Source: Vanrija pseudolonga (taxonomy: Eukaryota > Basidiomycota > Tremellomycetes > Trichosporonales > Trichosporonaceae). From it: DNA of 64,000 nucleotides. A program made the translations under genes and the position numbers. The stretch lies in contig NC_085850.1 of NCBI RefSeq assembly GCF_020906515.1, positions 682,001 through 746,000 on the forward strand, written 5' to 3'. This document shows positions 43,687 to 54,768 of this stretch, in pieces; position 1 is the first letter of the stretch; each line of letters opens with the position of its first letter. Under the pieces are notes generated by a model. That model was not told where the DNA came from. It ran no database searches and saw only the letters and a list, made by a program, of their open reading frames with translations.

Positions 43687-45549
43687 ATGATCAGGCGACT
43701 CCCAAGCTCCCTATCACGGCCACTCGTTTCACCACTCGCCGCCACCACCTCGCGCCACGCAGCCGCAGCCGTCCGCTTCAACTCGTCCATCGGCAAGCCA
43801 ACACATCCGCTGGGCCAGAACAGCGGCACGACGCACCCGCGGCGCTGGATCGCGGGCTCGCTCGCCATCGGCACTAGCGCGATCCTCGTCGCGTACTACT
43901 ATGACTCGCGCTCCGTCGTGCACGAGCACGTCGTCATGCCGCTCATCCGCCGCCTGGTCCCCGACGCCGAGGACGGCCACAAGATTGCCGTCAAGATCCT
44001 CTCGCTGCCGTCGTGGGCAAGACCGCACGACACGGGCGTCGACGGCCCCGAGCTCGAGACCGAGGTGCGTGCGCAGAGTCTGCAGAGCTGACTGTTAGCT
44101 CTTCGGCCTCCCCCTCTCCAACCCTGTGGGCGTGGCGGCTGGCTTTGACAAGGACGCCCAGGCCATCGACGGCCTGTTCGACCTCGGATTCGGCTACGTC
44201 GAGGTCGGCTCGGTCACCCCCGTCCCGCAGCCAGGTAACCCCAAGCCCCGGTTCTTCCGCCTCGAGGAGGACGACGCCGCAATCAACCGATACGGCTTCA
44301 ACTCGCTCGGCCACGGGCACGCGCTCGCCCAGCTGCGCTCGAGGCTGGTCAGGTTCTCCCAAGAGCACCCCACGCTGTTCCCAAATGCTACTGGTAACCC
44401 CCTGCCGCCTGACGGCCTCCCGCGCTCCCTCCGCCCAGGCCACATCCTCGGCGTCAACCTCGGCAAGAACAAGACGTCGCCTGCGGACTCGAACGAGGGC
44501 TACGTCAAGGGCGTCCGCCTCCTTGGCCCCTACGCCGATGTCATTGTCATCAACGTCTCGTCGCCCAACACGCCTGGCCTCCGTGCACTCCAGGGTGCCG
44601 AGGAGCTCGAGCGCCTCTTGTCTGATGTCAAGGCTGAGCGCGAGAAGATTGTCCAGAACGGTCTGCCCAAGATCGCCGTCAAGGTCACCTGCGACTTGAG
44701 CGAGGAGGGCCTTGCCGACGTTGCCGCCGCCGTCAGGAAGACGGGCATCGATGGTGTCATCATCTCCAACACGACCCTTCGCCGCGAGGGCCTCCAGTCT
44801 GGTGAGTTGAGCGTGGCTATGATTCTGCTATTACTATCAGCCGCTAACAACTCGCAGAGAACAAGGACCAGGTCGGCGGCCTCTCGGGCCGCCCGCTGTT
44901 CCCTTACGCCCTCGCGGCGCTCAAGACGCTCCGCCCCCTCCTCCCTCCCTCGGTGCCCATCATCGGCGCGGGCGGTATCTGGACGGGCGAGGACGCGCTC
45001 GCCATGGCGCGCGCCGGCGCGTCCACGGTGCAGGTGTACACGTCGTTCGGGTACCGCGGCGTCGGTACGCCCGCGCTCATCAAGGACGAGGTCAGCCGGC
45101 TCCTCGTGCCGGCCGACGCTACGTGGCGCGAGCAGATCGGTGCCGACTTCAAGGACACCCACCTGGGCTGGGACGAGTCGCGTGTCGCTGCTGAGAGCGC
45201 GCGCCTGCGCGCCGAGGCCGCCAGCCTCGCCGACGTCCTCCGCCAGGCGGCCGAGAAGGACAGCCTCGCCTCTCTCGTCGCTGAGACCGAGGCCGCCCTC
45301 GCGCGCTACAATACTCCGTCCTCGCCCGCTGCTGCTGCTGCTGCTGCTCCCAAGGCCATCGGCGCCGCCCCCGCGTCCACGCCAGCAGCAGCACCTACCG
45401 TCGGCCTGATCACTGGCGTGCCAGAGGTGGCTGTTGTGCCCGCAAGCGACGCACCTCTTCCCATCGAGGCGCCCGCCCCCGTCCCCGAGCCTACACGGCA
45501 GGACGCGTGGGCCGACGAGGTCCGCTCGGGGCCTCGCAGGCTAGTGTAA
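43687..45549 (+). CDS. URA9: dihydroorotate dehydrogenase, class 2 (mitochondrial)
   Basis: Oxidises dihydroorotate to orotate with quinone in the mitochondrial inner membrane, the fourth step of pyrimidine synthesis. The N-terminus MIRRLPSSLSRPLVSPLAAT is an Arg/Ser-rich presequence, followed by a membrane segment (SLAIGTSAILVAYYY) characteristic of the quinone-linked class. Core motifs: GVAAGFDKDAQAIDGL, GSVTPVPQPGNPKPR, NRYGFNSLG, LGVNLGKNK, INVSSPNTPGL with the class-2 catalytic Ser, IAVKVTCDLS, IISNTTLRR, GLSGRPLF and GAGGIWTGEDALA for FMN phosphate. Two introns, at about 44064-44098 and 44801-44857. A C-terminal extension of about 90 residues after TSFGYRGVGTPALIKD is Ala/Pro/Glu-rich and not part of the enzyme fold. 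Name by class, since baker's yeast uses the class 1 enzyme Ura1. Confidence 0.93.
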
Positions 45550-45854
45550 ACCGGCGATGATGACATTAGACTACATATTGCATGCATCAGGTCTTTTGAG
45601 GTCTAATCTACGATGCATAGTGACATGGACTGGTCGCATTCATATCTAAGTGTGAGCATAAATTCTCACAAGACAGGTGACACTGGGGTATTGGTATCTG
45701 TACAACGATTACGGTCTGAGTGTGCTGAGTGTTGTGGTGGTGTGTGTGCAATGGGATGGATGGGGGTTAAGGCTTGTGTGCAATCTAGGTACTTGTCGTA
45801 ATGCTGGTTGTGGTTGCAGTGTCCATTCTAAAACGGCAGCGACAAGGCTCCTCC
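45550..45854. other. convergent spacer, 305 bases
   Basis: Lies between DHODH and the RING ligase stops. AT-richer than average; nothing else is recognisable. Confidence 0.5.
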
Positions 45855-48193
45855 TCACGCGTCGACATCAATCGGCGCAGGAGCCGTCGTCGTCGCTGCG
45901 GGCTCCTCGTCATGACGGGGCACGACCCACCCCTCCTTCCTGCAGCGGGCACAGCGGACCCACTCGCGGCCCTCTGCGTCCGCCTTGATCGTGTGGCCTG
46001 CACTGCGCTCCGCAGTCTCTAGGCAGGCACGATGCCAGCGGTGCTTGCATGCGAGGAGGACGTAGTCGGCGTGCGGGTGGGCTTGCTCCTCCTCAATGTT
46101 GATCTCCCCGTTGAACGGGGCCTGGTTCGACGCGTAAATCGCAAGCATCTCCTTGTCGGACGATGTGAAATCCGCGTCGATCGCCTCGTTCGACTCGTCG
46201 TCGACAGCCATGTCCTCGTCCTTGTCATCGTTCTCAGGGACCGGAGGGGCGATAAGGCACTCGATGCCGTCGCAGCGCCAGCCAAGCGTCTTCTCGCGCT
46301 CCTTGGTCCACGACTCGAGCGACTGGCGCTCAATGGGAACAGGAGACGGGGTTTCAGTCTGAGCCGGGGCCGGCTCCTCGGGCTGCGGGGGTCCACCACC
46401 TGCTCCCATGAACAGCCAGTCGAAGGGGAACCTCATGCGGGGCTCGTCAAAGTCATGAAGTTGGTCGCGAGGCGCGTTGGCGGGGGCAGGAGGCGTTGCA
46501 GTGTTGGCAGGAGGCTCAGAGCCCGCGCGCGGCGGGTTGGGGGCAAGGTTGCCAAAGGGGAATGGGAAGAAGTGGATGTGGGGTCGCCTTTCGGGGGTCG
46601 GGCGCGCGAGACCCGGCGCATTGTTGTCTCCAGGCGCAGGTCCGCCAATCTGAGGCGAGCTCGGAACCGACGCTGAGGCTCCTAGTCGGGGAGCGGTAGG
46701 TGCTGCGGGCGCAGCTGGAGGTGTCGTGGAAGGCGCTGCGGTCGACGGCTCAGCGACTGGCTGCGTCGTCTCGGCTCTGGACTCTTGAGCCGATCGCTGC
46801 GGAAGCTCGCCACGGTCCATCGGCACAGGCGACGCCACCATCGGGTGCGTGTCAAAGAGCCGAAGACCATCAAGGATGGACGGAGGCGCCCGGTCCGTCG
46901 TTGGAGTGGCTGGCCTAGAACCAGGTCTGGACGAGGGCTGGGAACCGGGACGAGACGCTGCGGTCTCGCTTCCGTTAACGGTCGAAGCGGGTCTGCCTGG
47001 GCGAGCTGCTCCACCACGAGCATAGGGGTGAGCGCCGGGCGTTTCACGGCCAGATCCAGTGGCTGGCGGGCGCACCCCGCGGGTCTGGCGTGGAGGGTGA
47101 AGGGTGCGCAGCGGGTCAAGATCCAGACGGCACGTAGGGCTGTTAAGCTTGGTCAGTACTAACTCCACAAACTAGTGACAATGGACACTTACCAAGTGTG
47201 GTGCGATGTGAACCATGGCTGAAGGCACTCCTCGTGGAAGAGGTGGTTGCAAGGCAGGGCCTTGACCGTCTGCGATGTGGGTTCCTGGCTGGGCTCATTC
47301 GACGCTTCGGTCGGGGCGACAATGCCTTCGAGGCAAATTCCGCAACGCCACCCGCGATCCTCGTCCTCCTTGCCACTCGCCTCGTCTTCTGCCGTGACAA
47401 TCTTGTCGATGCGGCGGAGAAGGGCGCGCCCGACTGTCGGGAGCGAGGCGAGGAGCTCGGCCGCCTTGGCCGGGTCGGGAGCCGGCGCAGGCGTGTGGAA
47501 CGCAAATGGGAAGGGCATGATGAAGCCTCCAGCGCGGAGACCGGCCGCTGCCATGGCCCCGAGCCCAGCGGCAGCACTAGCCAGCGTCGGATCCGCTCCA
47601 GGACGAGGGAGCATGCGGCCATCTGGTCCGATCACGAACACGACGCGCCGTGGTGGCTCTTGGTCGGCTGCACCGGGGGCTGCTGGCGCATCGGCACCCG
47701 GGTTGGCGGCAGGGCCTTGTGTGCCGTCGTCGGCGTCGCCGCCGGTGGCGTTGGGTGCTCCGGCATCGCCTCCAGCGTTCGGCTCCGCGTCGTCGGACGC
47801 ATTGGCTGCCTCCATTCCCTCGGCGTCGTTGGTGTAGACCTCGAGTGTCCACGTGAAGCCTATGCGGTCGCCATTCTCGGTGGTCGTCGCCTGGCCGTCG
47901 TTGCCGGTGAGCGGGATGAAGTAGGATATTGAGCTCAGTGGGCGACGAGAGGAGCCTGTAGGGGGTGAGGTTGCCGTTGCTGCGGTGCCGCCAGTGGCCG
48001 CCGCCGTGCCAGCAGTCCGCGGAGTGCTTGGCGAGGCGGTGGTGGCGCCCGGCTGCTGTTGCTGCTGCTGCGGCGTCGGCGGCGTGTCGGGCGAGGTGCT
48101 GCTACTGGCCTGTGGTGGGGACGACGGCGCGTCTGGCTGCTGCAGAGGAGGGTCAGGTGGTGGACCACCGTCTTGCCTGGATGGCGAAGACAT
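45855..48193 (-). CDS. RING-H2 E3 ubiquitin ligase with a second Cys/His cluster
   Basis: About 770 residues in two exons joined at about 47130-47189. The N-terminus is long, acidic and Ala/Pro-rich. The RING-H2 is CGICLEGI (about 47345), then ALPCNHLFHEECLQPW (about 47255). The last pair CPTC arises at the splice join, TG from exon 1 meeting C CCT ACG TGC from exon 2, and is followed by RLDLDPLRT. Exon 2 is largely disordered (Pro/Ser/Arg) but holds WRCDGIECLIAPP and, near the end, YVLLACKHRWHRACL followed by WVRCARCRKEGW, a second zinc-ligand-like cluster (about 45900-46080). Disordered arms around a RING recall San1-type nuclear quality-control ligases, but no homologue was checked. Ends at 45855. 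Confidence 0.82.
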
Positions 48194-49140
48194 GGTGGCG
48201 AATGGTCTTGTTGTTCAAAGGAGGGTTGTGGAGTTTGTGTTGGTGGGCGGGGCCGAGTTATATCGGAATGCCGGGGGTGGTAATCGGGCGAGACGCTAAA
48301 GTAGAGTAGACTGTGGTGTGGTGTGACGACGGCTTTGGTGTGCCGCGATAGTGTGCGAGCTTGGGAAGTGGTGCCCGGGGGGGTGGACCAGGGAGGGTGT
48401 ATGTGGTGCACGATCGTGATGAAGAGGAGTAGAGAGTCAAAGTCGAGTTGAGTGATGCCGACGACGGCGACGACGTGATATACAGGGCCAGGCAACACAA
48501 CGCACCCGAGCTGACAAACGACTGCCGACGCGCCAGAGACAGACAGGGCTTTCAAGGTGGCAAAGTGGCGACATTACAATCACAGTTCTAATACAAAATT
48601 ACAAGTTATTCACCTTTATGAAATCCTCCCAGTTTTAAAGTTAAACCGGTGACTACAGTATTGCGCCTTCCTGAATGTTCCAAAACGCAACGAGGCAGTG
48701 TTGGAGGAATGGGCCTTGTGCTGACTCAGACAAAAAGATGCATCGCGACAAGAGATGCAGAGCAGGCGACGACGACGACGGCGGCGGCGTCGACGTGCAG
48801 CGCGTTGTTTGTCGAGATGCGCCGTGTTGTTGTTGTGCTTGTTTCACCCCACACGATGGCAATTATGAGGCGCCCACATGCCCCACCTGCCTCCAATGTC
48901 CCGTCGGTCGGTTTGATTTACACAAAGCCGCAGAATGGCGCAACACACAATCAGAACATCGGTCATCCACAACCCAGGGTTCTTCGGCTTAAGCCACGTG
49001 GTTTATTACGTAAGGCTCAACTACCGTTTACTCCCGGTGCCGCGGCGCTTCCAAAAGTCGGCGACGAGGAAGGAGGAGCACCGAAGGGACCGTAAACCCA
49101 CATCTCGAGCACCACTCTCGACCCCAACACACCCAACAAA
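48194..49140. other. divergent promoter region, about 950 bases
   Basis: Between the RING ligase (-) and the mL45-like gene (+). An AT-rich stretch lies at about 48570-48660. No coding motif is supported on either strand. Confidence 0.5.
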
Positions 49141-50154
49141 ATGTCGCTCAGACCAGGACTGCTGGCAAGCACATCACGGCTAGTCAACCCCTTGACGGCT
49201 CCCCGCGCTGGTGCCGCGGCGGCACACTTTGCCCGCGCCGCCAGCAGCCAGGCCACGAACAAGCCTGCTACCCACAAGTCCAAGGCCAAGGCCAAGGGCG
49301 CGTCGGTCCAGGATGCCGACAAGCAGCTCAAGGAGCTCGAGCGCGCCAAGCGCCGCATGCCGCCTGGTGTCGAGTTGGACAGTGCCATCCGCGGCGTGAT
49401 TATGGGTGCGTCGGGGTGCCGCTTGTCAAGGCAACGCCAGCTGACGCCGACCCCGCAGAGCCTTACCTCGACGTCAAGTACAACCCGCAGTGGCTCTTCA
49501 AGAAGGGCGCTCGTGGCTTCCTCTGGAACCGTGTTCAGCGGCACTTTACGTCTGCCAAGACGTGAGTGAGCGAGATGATGCTACCTCGCACGCACAACAT
49601 GCAGCCGAGCTGACCGACGCCCCAGCGCAAACGACGCGACAGAGAACGGCGTCTTCCCTCCCGAGGGCCCGCTGACCTGGGGCAAGCGCATTGCCGGGTG
49701 GTTCCGTTTCAGGCTCAACAGCTTTGCGCTTCCCATTGTCCCGATCCTCGAGAAGGCCTACTACGACTACTACCGCGCGCAGGCGAGCGGCGACGTGATC
49801 GCCGTGCGCCAGCTGTCGACGGGCGCGGGCGAGGACCGCGCCGTCAAGGTAGCCCAGACGATCCGGAACGGCAAGTGGACGCTCGTCAAGGTCCTCTCCC
49901 CGCCGCGCGTGCGATGGATCCGCCGCTCCCCCGTCGACCTGCACGGCAAGCTCACCATCACGCAGGTGGCCGTCGAGTTTGACACGGAGCAGTCGCTCAC
50001 GTCGGGCCGCCCGCCAAAGGTCAAGACGGCGCGCGTGCACGAGACGGTCGTGTTTGAGCGCAAGGAGGTCCCGGGCGAGACCTGGCGCTTCAAGGACACG
50101 CAGGAGGAGCAGCTCCCAGAGTACATCTCTGGAGAACCCAACACGCGCTACTAG
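49141..50154 (+). CDS. mitochondrial ribosomal protein mL45/Mba1-like (Tim44 domain)
   Basis: An inner-membrane-facing protein that links the mitoribosome to the insertion machinery (family role). The start at 49141 (MSLRPGLLASTSRLVNPLTA) gives a strong matrix presequence. A Lys/Ala-rich linker follows, then YLDVKYNPQWLFKKGARGFL, joined by an intron at about 49403-49460. The Tim44-like domain lies in the last exon: WGKRIAGWFRFRLNSFALPI, YYDYYRAQASGDVIAVRQLS, NGKWTLVKVLSPPRVRWIRR, HGKLTITQVAVEFDTEQSL, RVHETVVFERKEVPGETWRF. Two introns. Ends GEPNTRY at 50154. Assignment to mL45/Mba1 rather than Tim44 is by size and lack of the Tim44 N-domain. Confidence 0.75.
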
Positions 50155-50263
50155 ACGCGGTGTGCGCGCGCGCGTAATGTAGATTAGGTATACCTTGCAC
50201 ATGCTACCACTCATCATTGGGCTTGCTGCGTGTGTCATCTCGCAGGCTATGCATTTCTATACC

Positions 50264-50874
50264 CTAGACCAAGCGCTTGGGCGTTTCCGTGATCTTTGGC
50301 GTGGGGCGGAGTGGTGCGTCGACGTTGACGTCGGTGGGCGGCTTTGCTGGTGGCTGGGCAGCGGCAGCGGCAGCGACGGCGCCCTTGGCGGCCTCGACAG
50401 CGACAATGGCGTCCGCAGCGGCGATCTCGCCCGTGGCGGCGACGGCGCGGGCGGCATTGTCCGCCGCGGGGGTCCCCGCGTCGCCGAGCTTGCTCGCGAG
50501 CTCGCGGCTCTGCTGCCACGCGTTGCGGCCCAGCTCGGCCCAGTCCGTCTCGCGCGCGTTGGCCACGGCGCCGGACACGAGCGCGTTCCACTTGCGCCGG
50601 ACGAGGTCGCCGAGGGATGCGTCGCCGGCCGGAGAGGACGGCCCGACGCGGGACACGGGCGCGGGCGCCTCGGTCGGCGAGAACGAGTGCTCGAGGACGG
50701 CGTTGCTGTGCGCCAGTCTGCGGGGGTTAGCTCGCAGCCGGAGGAGTCAGAGCCGACGACGACGCACCCTTGCCGCAGGTGGTGGGTCGACTGCTCGAGC
50801 CCCGCAGAGAGGGTGTAGTACACTGCCGCGCCGGCGAGCACGCCGGTCGTCAGTCCGAGGGCGAAGCCTGACAT
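50264..50874 (-). CDS. small mitochondrial inner-membrane protein, MIC12-like
   Basis: About 170-190 residues in two exons. The start at 50874 gives MSGFALGLTTGVLAGAAVYY, one short hydrophobic helix with Gly spacing, then TLSAGLEQSTHHLRQG. This is the layout of MICOS subunit Mic12/Aim5, which shapes crista junctions. After an intron at about 50717-50770 the protein continues as an amphipathic Ala-rich region (SLGDLVRRKWNALVSGAVAN, TDWAELGRNAWQQSRELASK) and ends PRPTPKITETPKRLV-like. Family assignment rests on the N-terminal helix and context: its neighbours at 49141 and 51065 are both mitochondrial. It could be another single-span mitochondrial protein. Confidence 0.55.
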
Positions 50875-51064
50875 TTGCGTTGGGGGTGTGAGGGGTGTGC
50901 GATGCGGAAATGGCAGCTGCCTCGATGTCATCGGATGTCGTCGTGACTTGGGCCGAGCGGAGATGGGCCAGTGAATTTTGATCCCGCGTGTCCTCAATCT
51001 CGTCCTGCCTCTCAAGTGGAGGAAAAAGTCGGGTTGGCTTGTTGGTTCAGTTCAACAACACACC

Positions 51065-51440
51065 ATGCGTCCATCAGCAGCACTGCTCCGCCGCTCCTCG
51101 TGGAAGGGTGCGCAGCTCCGTCCTGTACGGTGGTCGCCGAGCTAACACGCCCAGGCCCATACTTTACCGCCTTCCCCTCCCTCCAGGAATCGCTGCGCAC
51201 CGGCTCGCCAATCTTCACCAAATCCCGCGCGTGCACCATCCTCCCCAACTTTGTCGGCCTCCGCTTCATGGTGCATAATGGAAAGGACTACCTGCCCGTC
51301 AACGTGAGCGAGGAGATGGTCGGGCACAAGCTCGGCGAGTTTTCGCCCACGCGCAAGCCGTTCTCGTACAGGTGGGTTGGGGCCGGGTGGTTCGAGGGCC
51401 ATGCTGACACTCCGCCCCCAGGCTCACGAAGAACAAGTAA
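51065..51440 (+). CDS. RSM19: mitochondrial small ribosomal subunit protein uS19m
   Basis: Universal ribosomal protein S19 of the mitochondrial small subunit, contacting the tRNA and subunit interface. The start at 51065 gives [15 protein letters not shown], joined by a 47-nt intron to [17 protein letters not shown]. The RS-x-WKGP start is the classical S19 opening. The core [20 protein letters not shown] is followed by [20 protein letters not shown], the conserved G-H-K-L-G-E-F-x-x-T-R. A final intron (about 51372-51421) joins SYR to LTKNK with the stop at 51440. About 95 residues, normal for the family. Shares a divergent promoter of 190 bases with the MIC12-like gene. Confidence 0.93.
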
Positions 51441-51703
51441 CGCTCGCTTCCTATCGCATCTCATGTATACTGCATTGTCACGGATAGGGGTGGGAAGGGC
51501 AGGGGAGAGGAGAGAGGCGAGGAAAGGAGGGCGACTGGAGCGCGGCTTCTGCCGCCCGTCGATCCTTCCCCTGCCAACGACCACGAACATTAACGACACC
51601 TTGCCCCAATCACGACCCACTGACCACCTAACCCGCCATGCAGTGCATTACCGAGGTATCAAGATGTGTCTATATGTCTATTATATGGCTACAGCCCGCC
51701 CCT

Positions 51704-53534
51704 TTACTTGCTTTCGGCCACCTCGGCCGCCTTGGCCACCTCGCCAGCCCCCGCCACCTCCTCGTCCTCCTTCACAGCCGGGACCCGAGGCACCGGCTTG
51801 TACAGCACGATGAACCCAATCAGCCACAACAGGGACCAGCCGAGCTGGAAAAAGTACGTCGCGTGCACGTTGCCCGGGTTGGCGATGCCGCCCGGGTTGA
51901 CGGTCAACAGTCCAGCCTGGACACCGAACGCGACGGCACTGCCGACCTGCATGGCGGTCTGGAGCACAGCGCCGGCGACGCCCGCCATTTCTGGCGCGAC
52001 AGATGTCATCGTCGCGACAGAGATACCGTTGAAGCACGCGCTGTTACCGCCCGAGCCGAGGAGGTACGCGGGGAACAGGAACGGCCAGTACTCTGCCGCG
52101 TCGTAGCGCTTCGGCTGCACCATGAGCACATAGCCAATAACGCCGAAGAGCTGGCCGATGATGACTGTCCAGCGCGGGCGGGCGACGAGGCGCGTGAAGA
52201 TGGCCAGGCCGAGGCCGACGCTGATGCCCGAGACGCCCTGCGGCAGGAGGCGCACGGCCGCAATCATGACGGGCTCGTGCTGCACCGTCGTCCAGATGAG
52301 GATGCTGCTCATCTGCGAGGTGGACCACCACGAGTAGATGACGGGCGAGAAGGCGATGAGCACGGTGAAGCGGAAGTTCCACGTCTTGGAGGGGATGAGC
52401 GCCATGTCGTCGGGGAGGTAGGCCTCCCAGAGGAAGAACAGGGGGAAGAGCACGAACGCGAGCAGGAAGGGCACGAGGAAGTCGGGCGTGCGCCACCCGT
52501 TGTCCGCGCCGAGCGTCAGGCCGAGGATGAGCAGCGTAATCGCCGTGAGCATCATGAGCGCGCCGGGCAGGTCGAGGCGCTTCCACTTTGGCCGCGGGTT
52601 GGCGGCCGCCGCGTCGTGCCCGCGCAGCTTGGGGATGAGGCGGTGCGCCGCGAGCGAGGCGGGCAGGATGACGATGGAGATGATGCGGAAGAACCAGCGC
52701 CAGTTGGCCATCTGGCCGGTTCCGGGGATGAGTGCGATGACTGCGCCGACTGGACGTGTATGTTAGTGGCACGTCGCACTGGCCCAAGGTTCGGCCCACT
52801 CACGGATCGTCCCCGCAATGTTGCTGAACGCGCCGGCCATGCCGTAGATGGTGAATGCGCGCCCGAGCTCGTGCGGCTCGAAACACGCCACGATGAGGCG
52901 GTACGACGAGGGAATCAGCGCCGAGCCCGCGATGCCCGACAGGCCGCGGATGACGAAGAAGGAGTACTTGTCGGGGAGGAACGAGATGACGAGCGACAAA
53001 AGGCCGAGCACGACAAAGCCGTACGTGAATACCGGCTTGGCACTGTACAGGTCGGACACGCGGCCCCAGAACAGCAGGAACGCAGCCAGCGCGATCGCGT
53101 ACGACGTGATCACCCAGCTCTGCTGCGTCACCGGGATGCCTAGGTCGCTCGAGACGTACTCTGCGAGTACGGTGAAGGCGGAATAGCACAGGACTGGGGG
53201 GTGTGAGCGACGCGAGCGACACGAGCAAAGTCCGTGCTGGTCGGAGCTGCTACTCACCGTCGATGAACTGGCTCAAACAAAACAGGAAGAGGAGGAGGGC
53301 TTTGCGCCCCTGCGTGAGGTGCACGCGTTCGGGGACGGCATCGGCGTCAGGTGGTGGTGCCACGCCGTCGAGTGGCAATGGCAATGACACCGCGTCGAGC
53401 TTCTCGAGAGCAGGGGTCATGTGCCCGTCGTTGTCGTCGACGCTCCCGGCCGTAGAGGGAGGCGAGGGCTGCAACGGCTTCTTGTTGTCAACAGGTGTGG
53501 CTGTGGCCGTGCGGTCTCCGTCCGAGGGAGGCAT
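51704..53534 (-). CDS. MFS drug:proton antiporter-like transporter (DHA2 type)
   Basis: A 12-14-helix plasma-membrane transporter. Starts at 53534 ([20 protein letters not shown]) with a hydrophilic N-tail of about 80 residues. Helix 1 is [16 protein letters not shown]. After an intron come [40 protein letters not shown] (the loop 2-3 G-R-x-S-D of MFS), [20 protein letters not shown], and [17 protein letters not shown], with the motif-C-like Gly-rich antiporter helix. The last exon adds the remaining helices and ends [11 protein letters not shown] at 51704. Two introns, at about 53180-53260 and 52750-52800. Substrate unknown; multidrug or siderophore exporters of this family share the outline. 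Confidence 0.88.
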
Positions 53535-54177
53535 GGTCGAGCTGGCTGTTGTTGTCGTCGTCGTGGGTCGAGCGAGCTAGCTAGCCGCTCTACTGTACGC
53601 CTTTTATTCACACGAGTCGAGTATGCAAGATGCACAGATGCCAAGCAACTAACAAACTAATACGTCCACAAACGTATATCCACACCCCCGCGCGTGCCGG
53701 CTGACTCAAGCGCAACTTGCGGGTGGAGGCCGAAAAGGTTTTTGTACGCGGTGGGTCGCGCCGAAACCCGACTGTTGGAACCGACTTCCGCCCGCCAGTC
53801 CCTTTGCTTAACCCGGTCCAGTCGGAGGTGCAGCAACAGCACGCGGCGGCGCGGGGGCCGCCGCACCGAGTGCCCCGCAATAACGGCGACTTTTGTGCGA
53901 TGCATTACGTGCTGACTGGGTGGGTGTGGCTCGTGCATCAGCTTGACTAGAGTATGGGCTATGCGTATGTGGCGGCGATGAGGCACATGGATGTGACTAT
54001 GTGTGTGTGTGTGCATGCGTCGGTGTAGTCTCGTTGTGAGCAAGTTGCCGAGATACGTCGGAGTTGGTGCCATGTGTCTCGGCCTGGCCGAGTCGACGCA
54101 GGCCATCGGCCGGTGTGACTCCTCTCAAGAGGCTTGTATGTAGGCCCGGGGTGCCCTTGTCGTCTCGCTAGGTGACG
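53535..54177. other. MFS transporter upstream region
   Basis: About 640 bases between the transporter start and the glycosylase stop, both minus. A GT-rich run lies at about 53998-54014. No gene is recognisable. Confidence 0.5.
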
Positions 54178-54768
54178 CTATGCCGACTCGAGCTTGACTC
54201 TGGCGCGTGTGACGCGTCGCGGAACATCGGGCTGCAGCAGCAGATCTTGAGGTCGTGGTCGCTTGGCAGCCGGCGCGGCCTTGACGCGGCCAACCTTGGC
54301 CTCACTCGCGCCCTTCTCACTCTTCTTGGCCGCCACCTCTTGCACGCGCTCCCAGCTCTCCACGCCGCCGGGTACGACGGCAAACGAGCGAGCAGCGCGC
54401 GGCGGCGCGCCCTCGAGCACGTCGAGCCAGTCAGGCTGCCGCTTGCGCACCTTGGTCACGAGCCAGTCGTGCTCGTACTCGAGCTGGCCCTGGTGCAGGG
54501 GGATGTGCGGCACCGGGCGCCCACGCACAGTGATGCGCGCCACGTCAAAGTTGTACCCGCGCGCCACGGCCTCGAGGTAGAGCGACTCGAGGAAGTGGCC
54601 TATCGCGGCGGGCGGGTCGGGCGTCTTGCGGAACCGCTCAAGCTGCGGGTGCTTCGTGTACCCCTTTGTCAGGCCCGCGAGCACCTTTTGCGCGAGGAGC
54701 CCTTCGCGCCAGCACGCGATGAGGGCTGCGCGGTCGAGCAGCGCCGGGTCGAGCGACCACAGGCGCAT
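54178..54768 (-). CDS. bacterial-type pyrimidine-dimer DNA glycosylase-like protein
   Basis: A single-exon protein of 196 residues. The N-terminal part has the signature of the pyrimidine-dimer glycosylase / MSMEG_6728 group: MRLWSLDPALLDRAALIACW, REGLLAQKVLAGLTKGYTKH, PQLERFRKTPDPPAAIGHFL, and ARGYNFDVARI. In the family the N-terminal amine forms a Schiff base with the abasic sugar and an acidic residue helps; a short leader here would fit. The second half (RSFAVVPGGVESWERVQEVA to the end) is Lys/Arg/Ala-rich, with PAAKRPRPQ and PRRVTRARVK, which look like nuclear localisation signals. Intronless among intron-rich genes, and a family mostly known from bacteria and phages, so horizontal acquisition is possible. 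Activity is inferred, not shown. Confidence 0.72.
   Translation of the reverse strand: MRLWSLDPALLDRAALIACWREGLLAQKVLAGLTKGYTKHPQLERFRKTPDPPAAIGHFLESLYLEAVARGYNFDVARITVRGRPVPHIPLHQGQLEYEHDWLVTKVRKRQPDWLDVLEGAPPRAARSFAVVPGGVESWERVQEVAAKKSEKGASEAKVGRVKAAPAAKRPRPQDLLLQPDVPRRVTRARVKLESA

Noticed and set aside
51638-53143. Long + strand open frame opposite the MFS transporter
   Set aside because: Complement of helix codons; no domain or sensible start.
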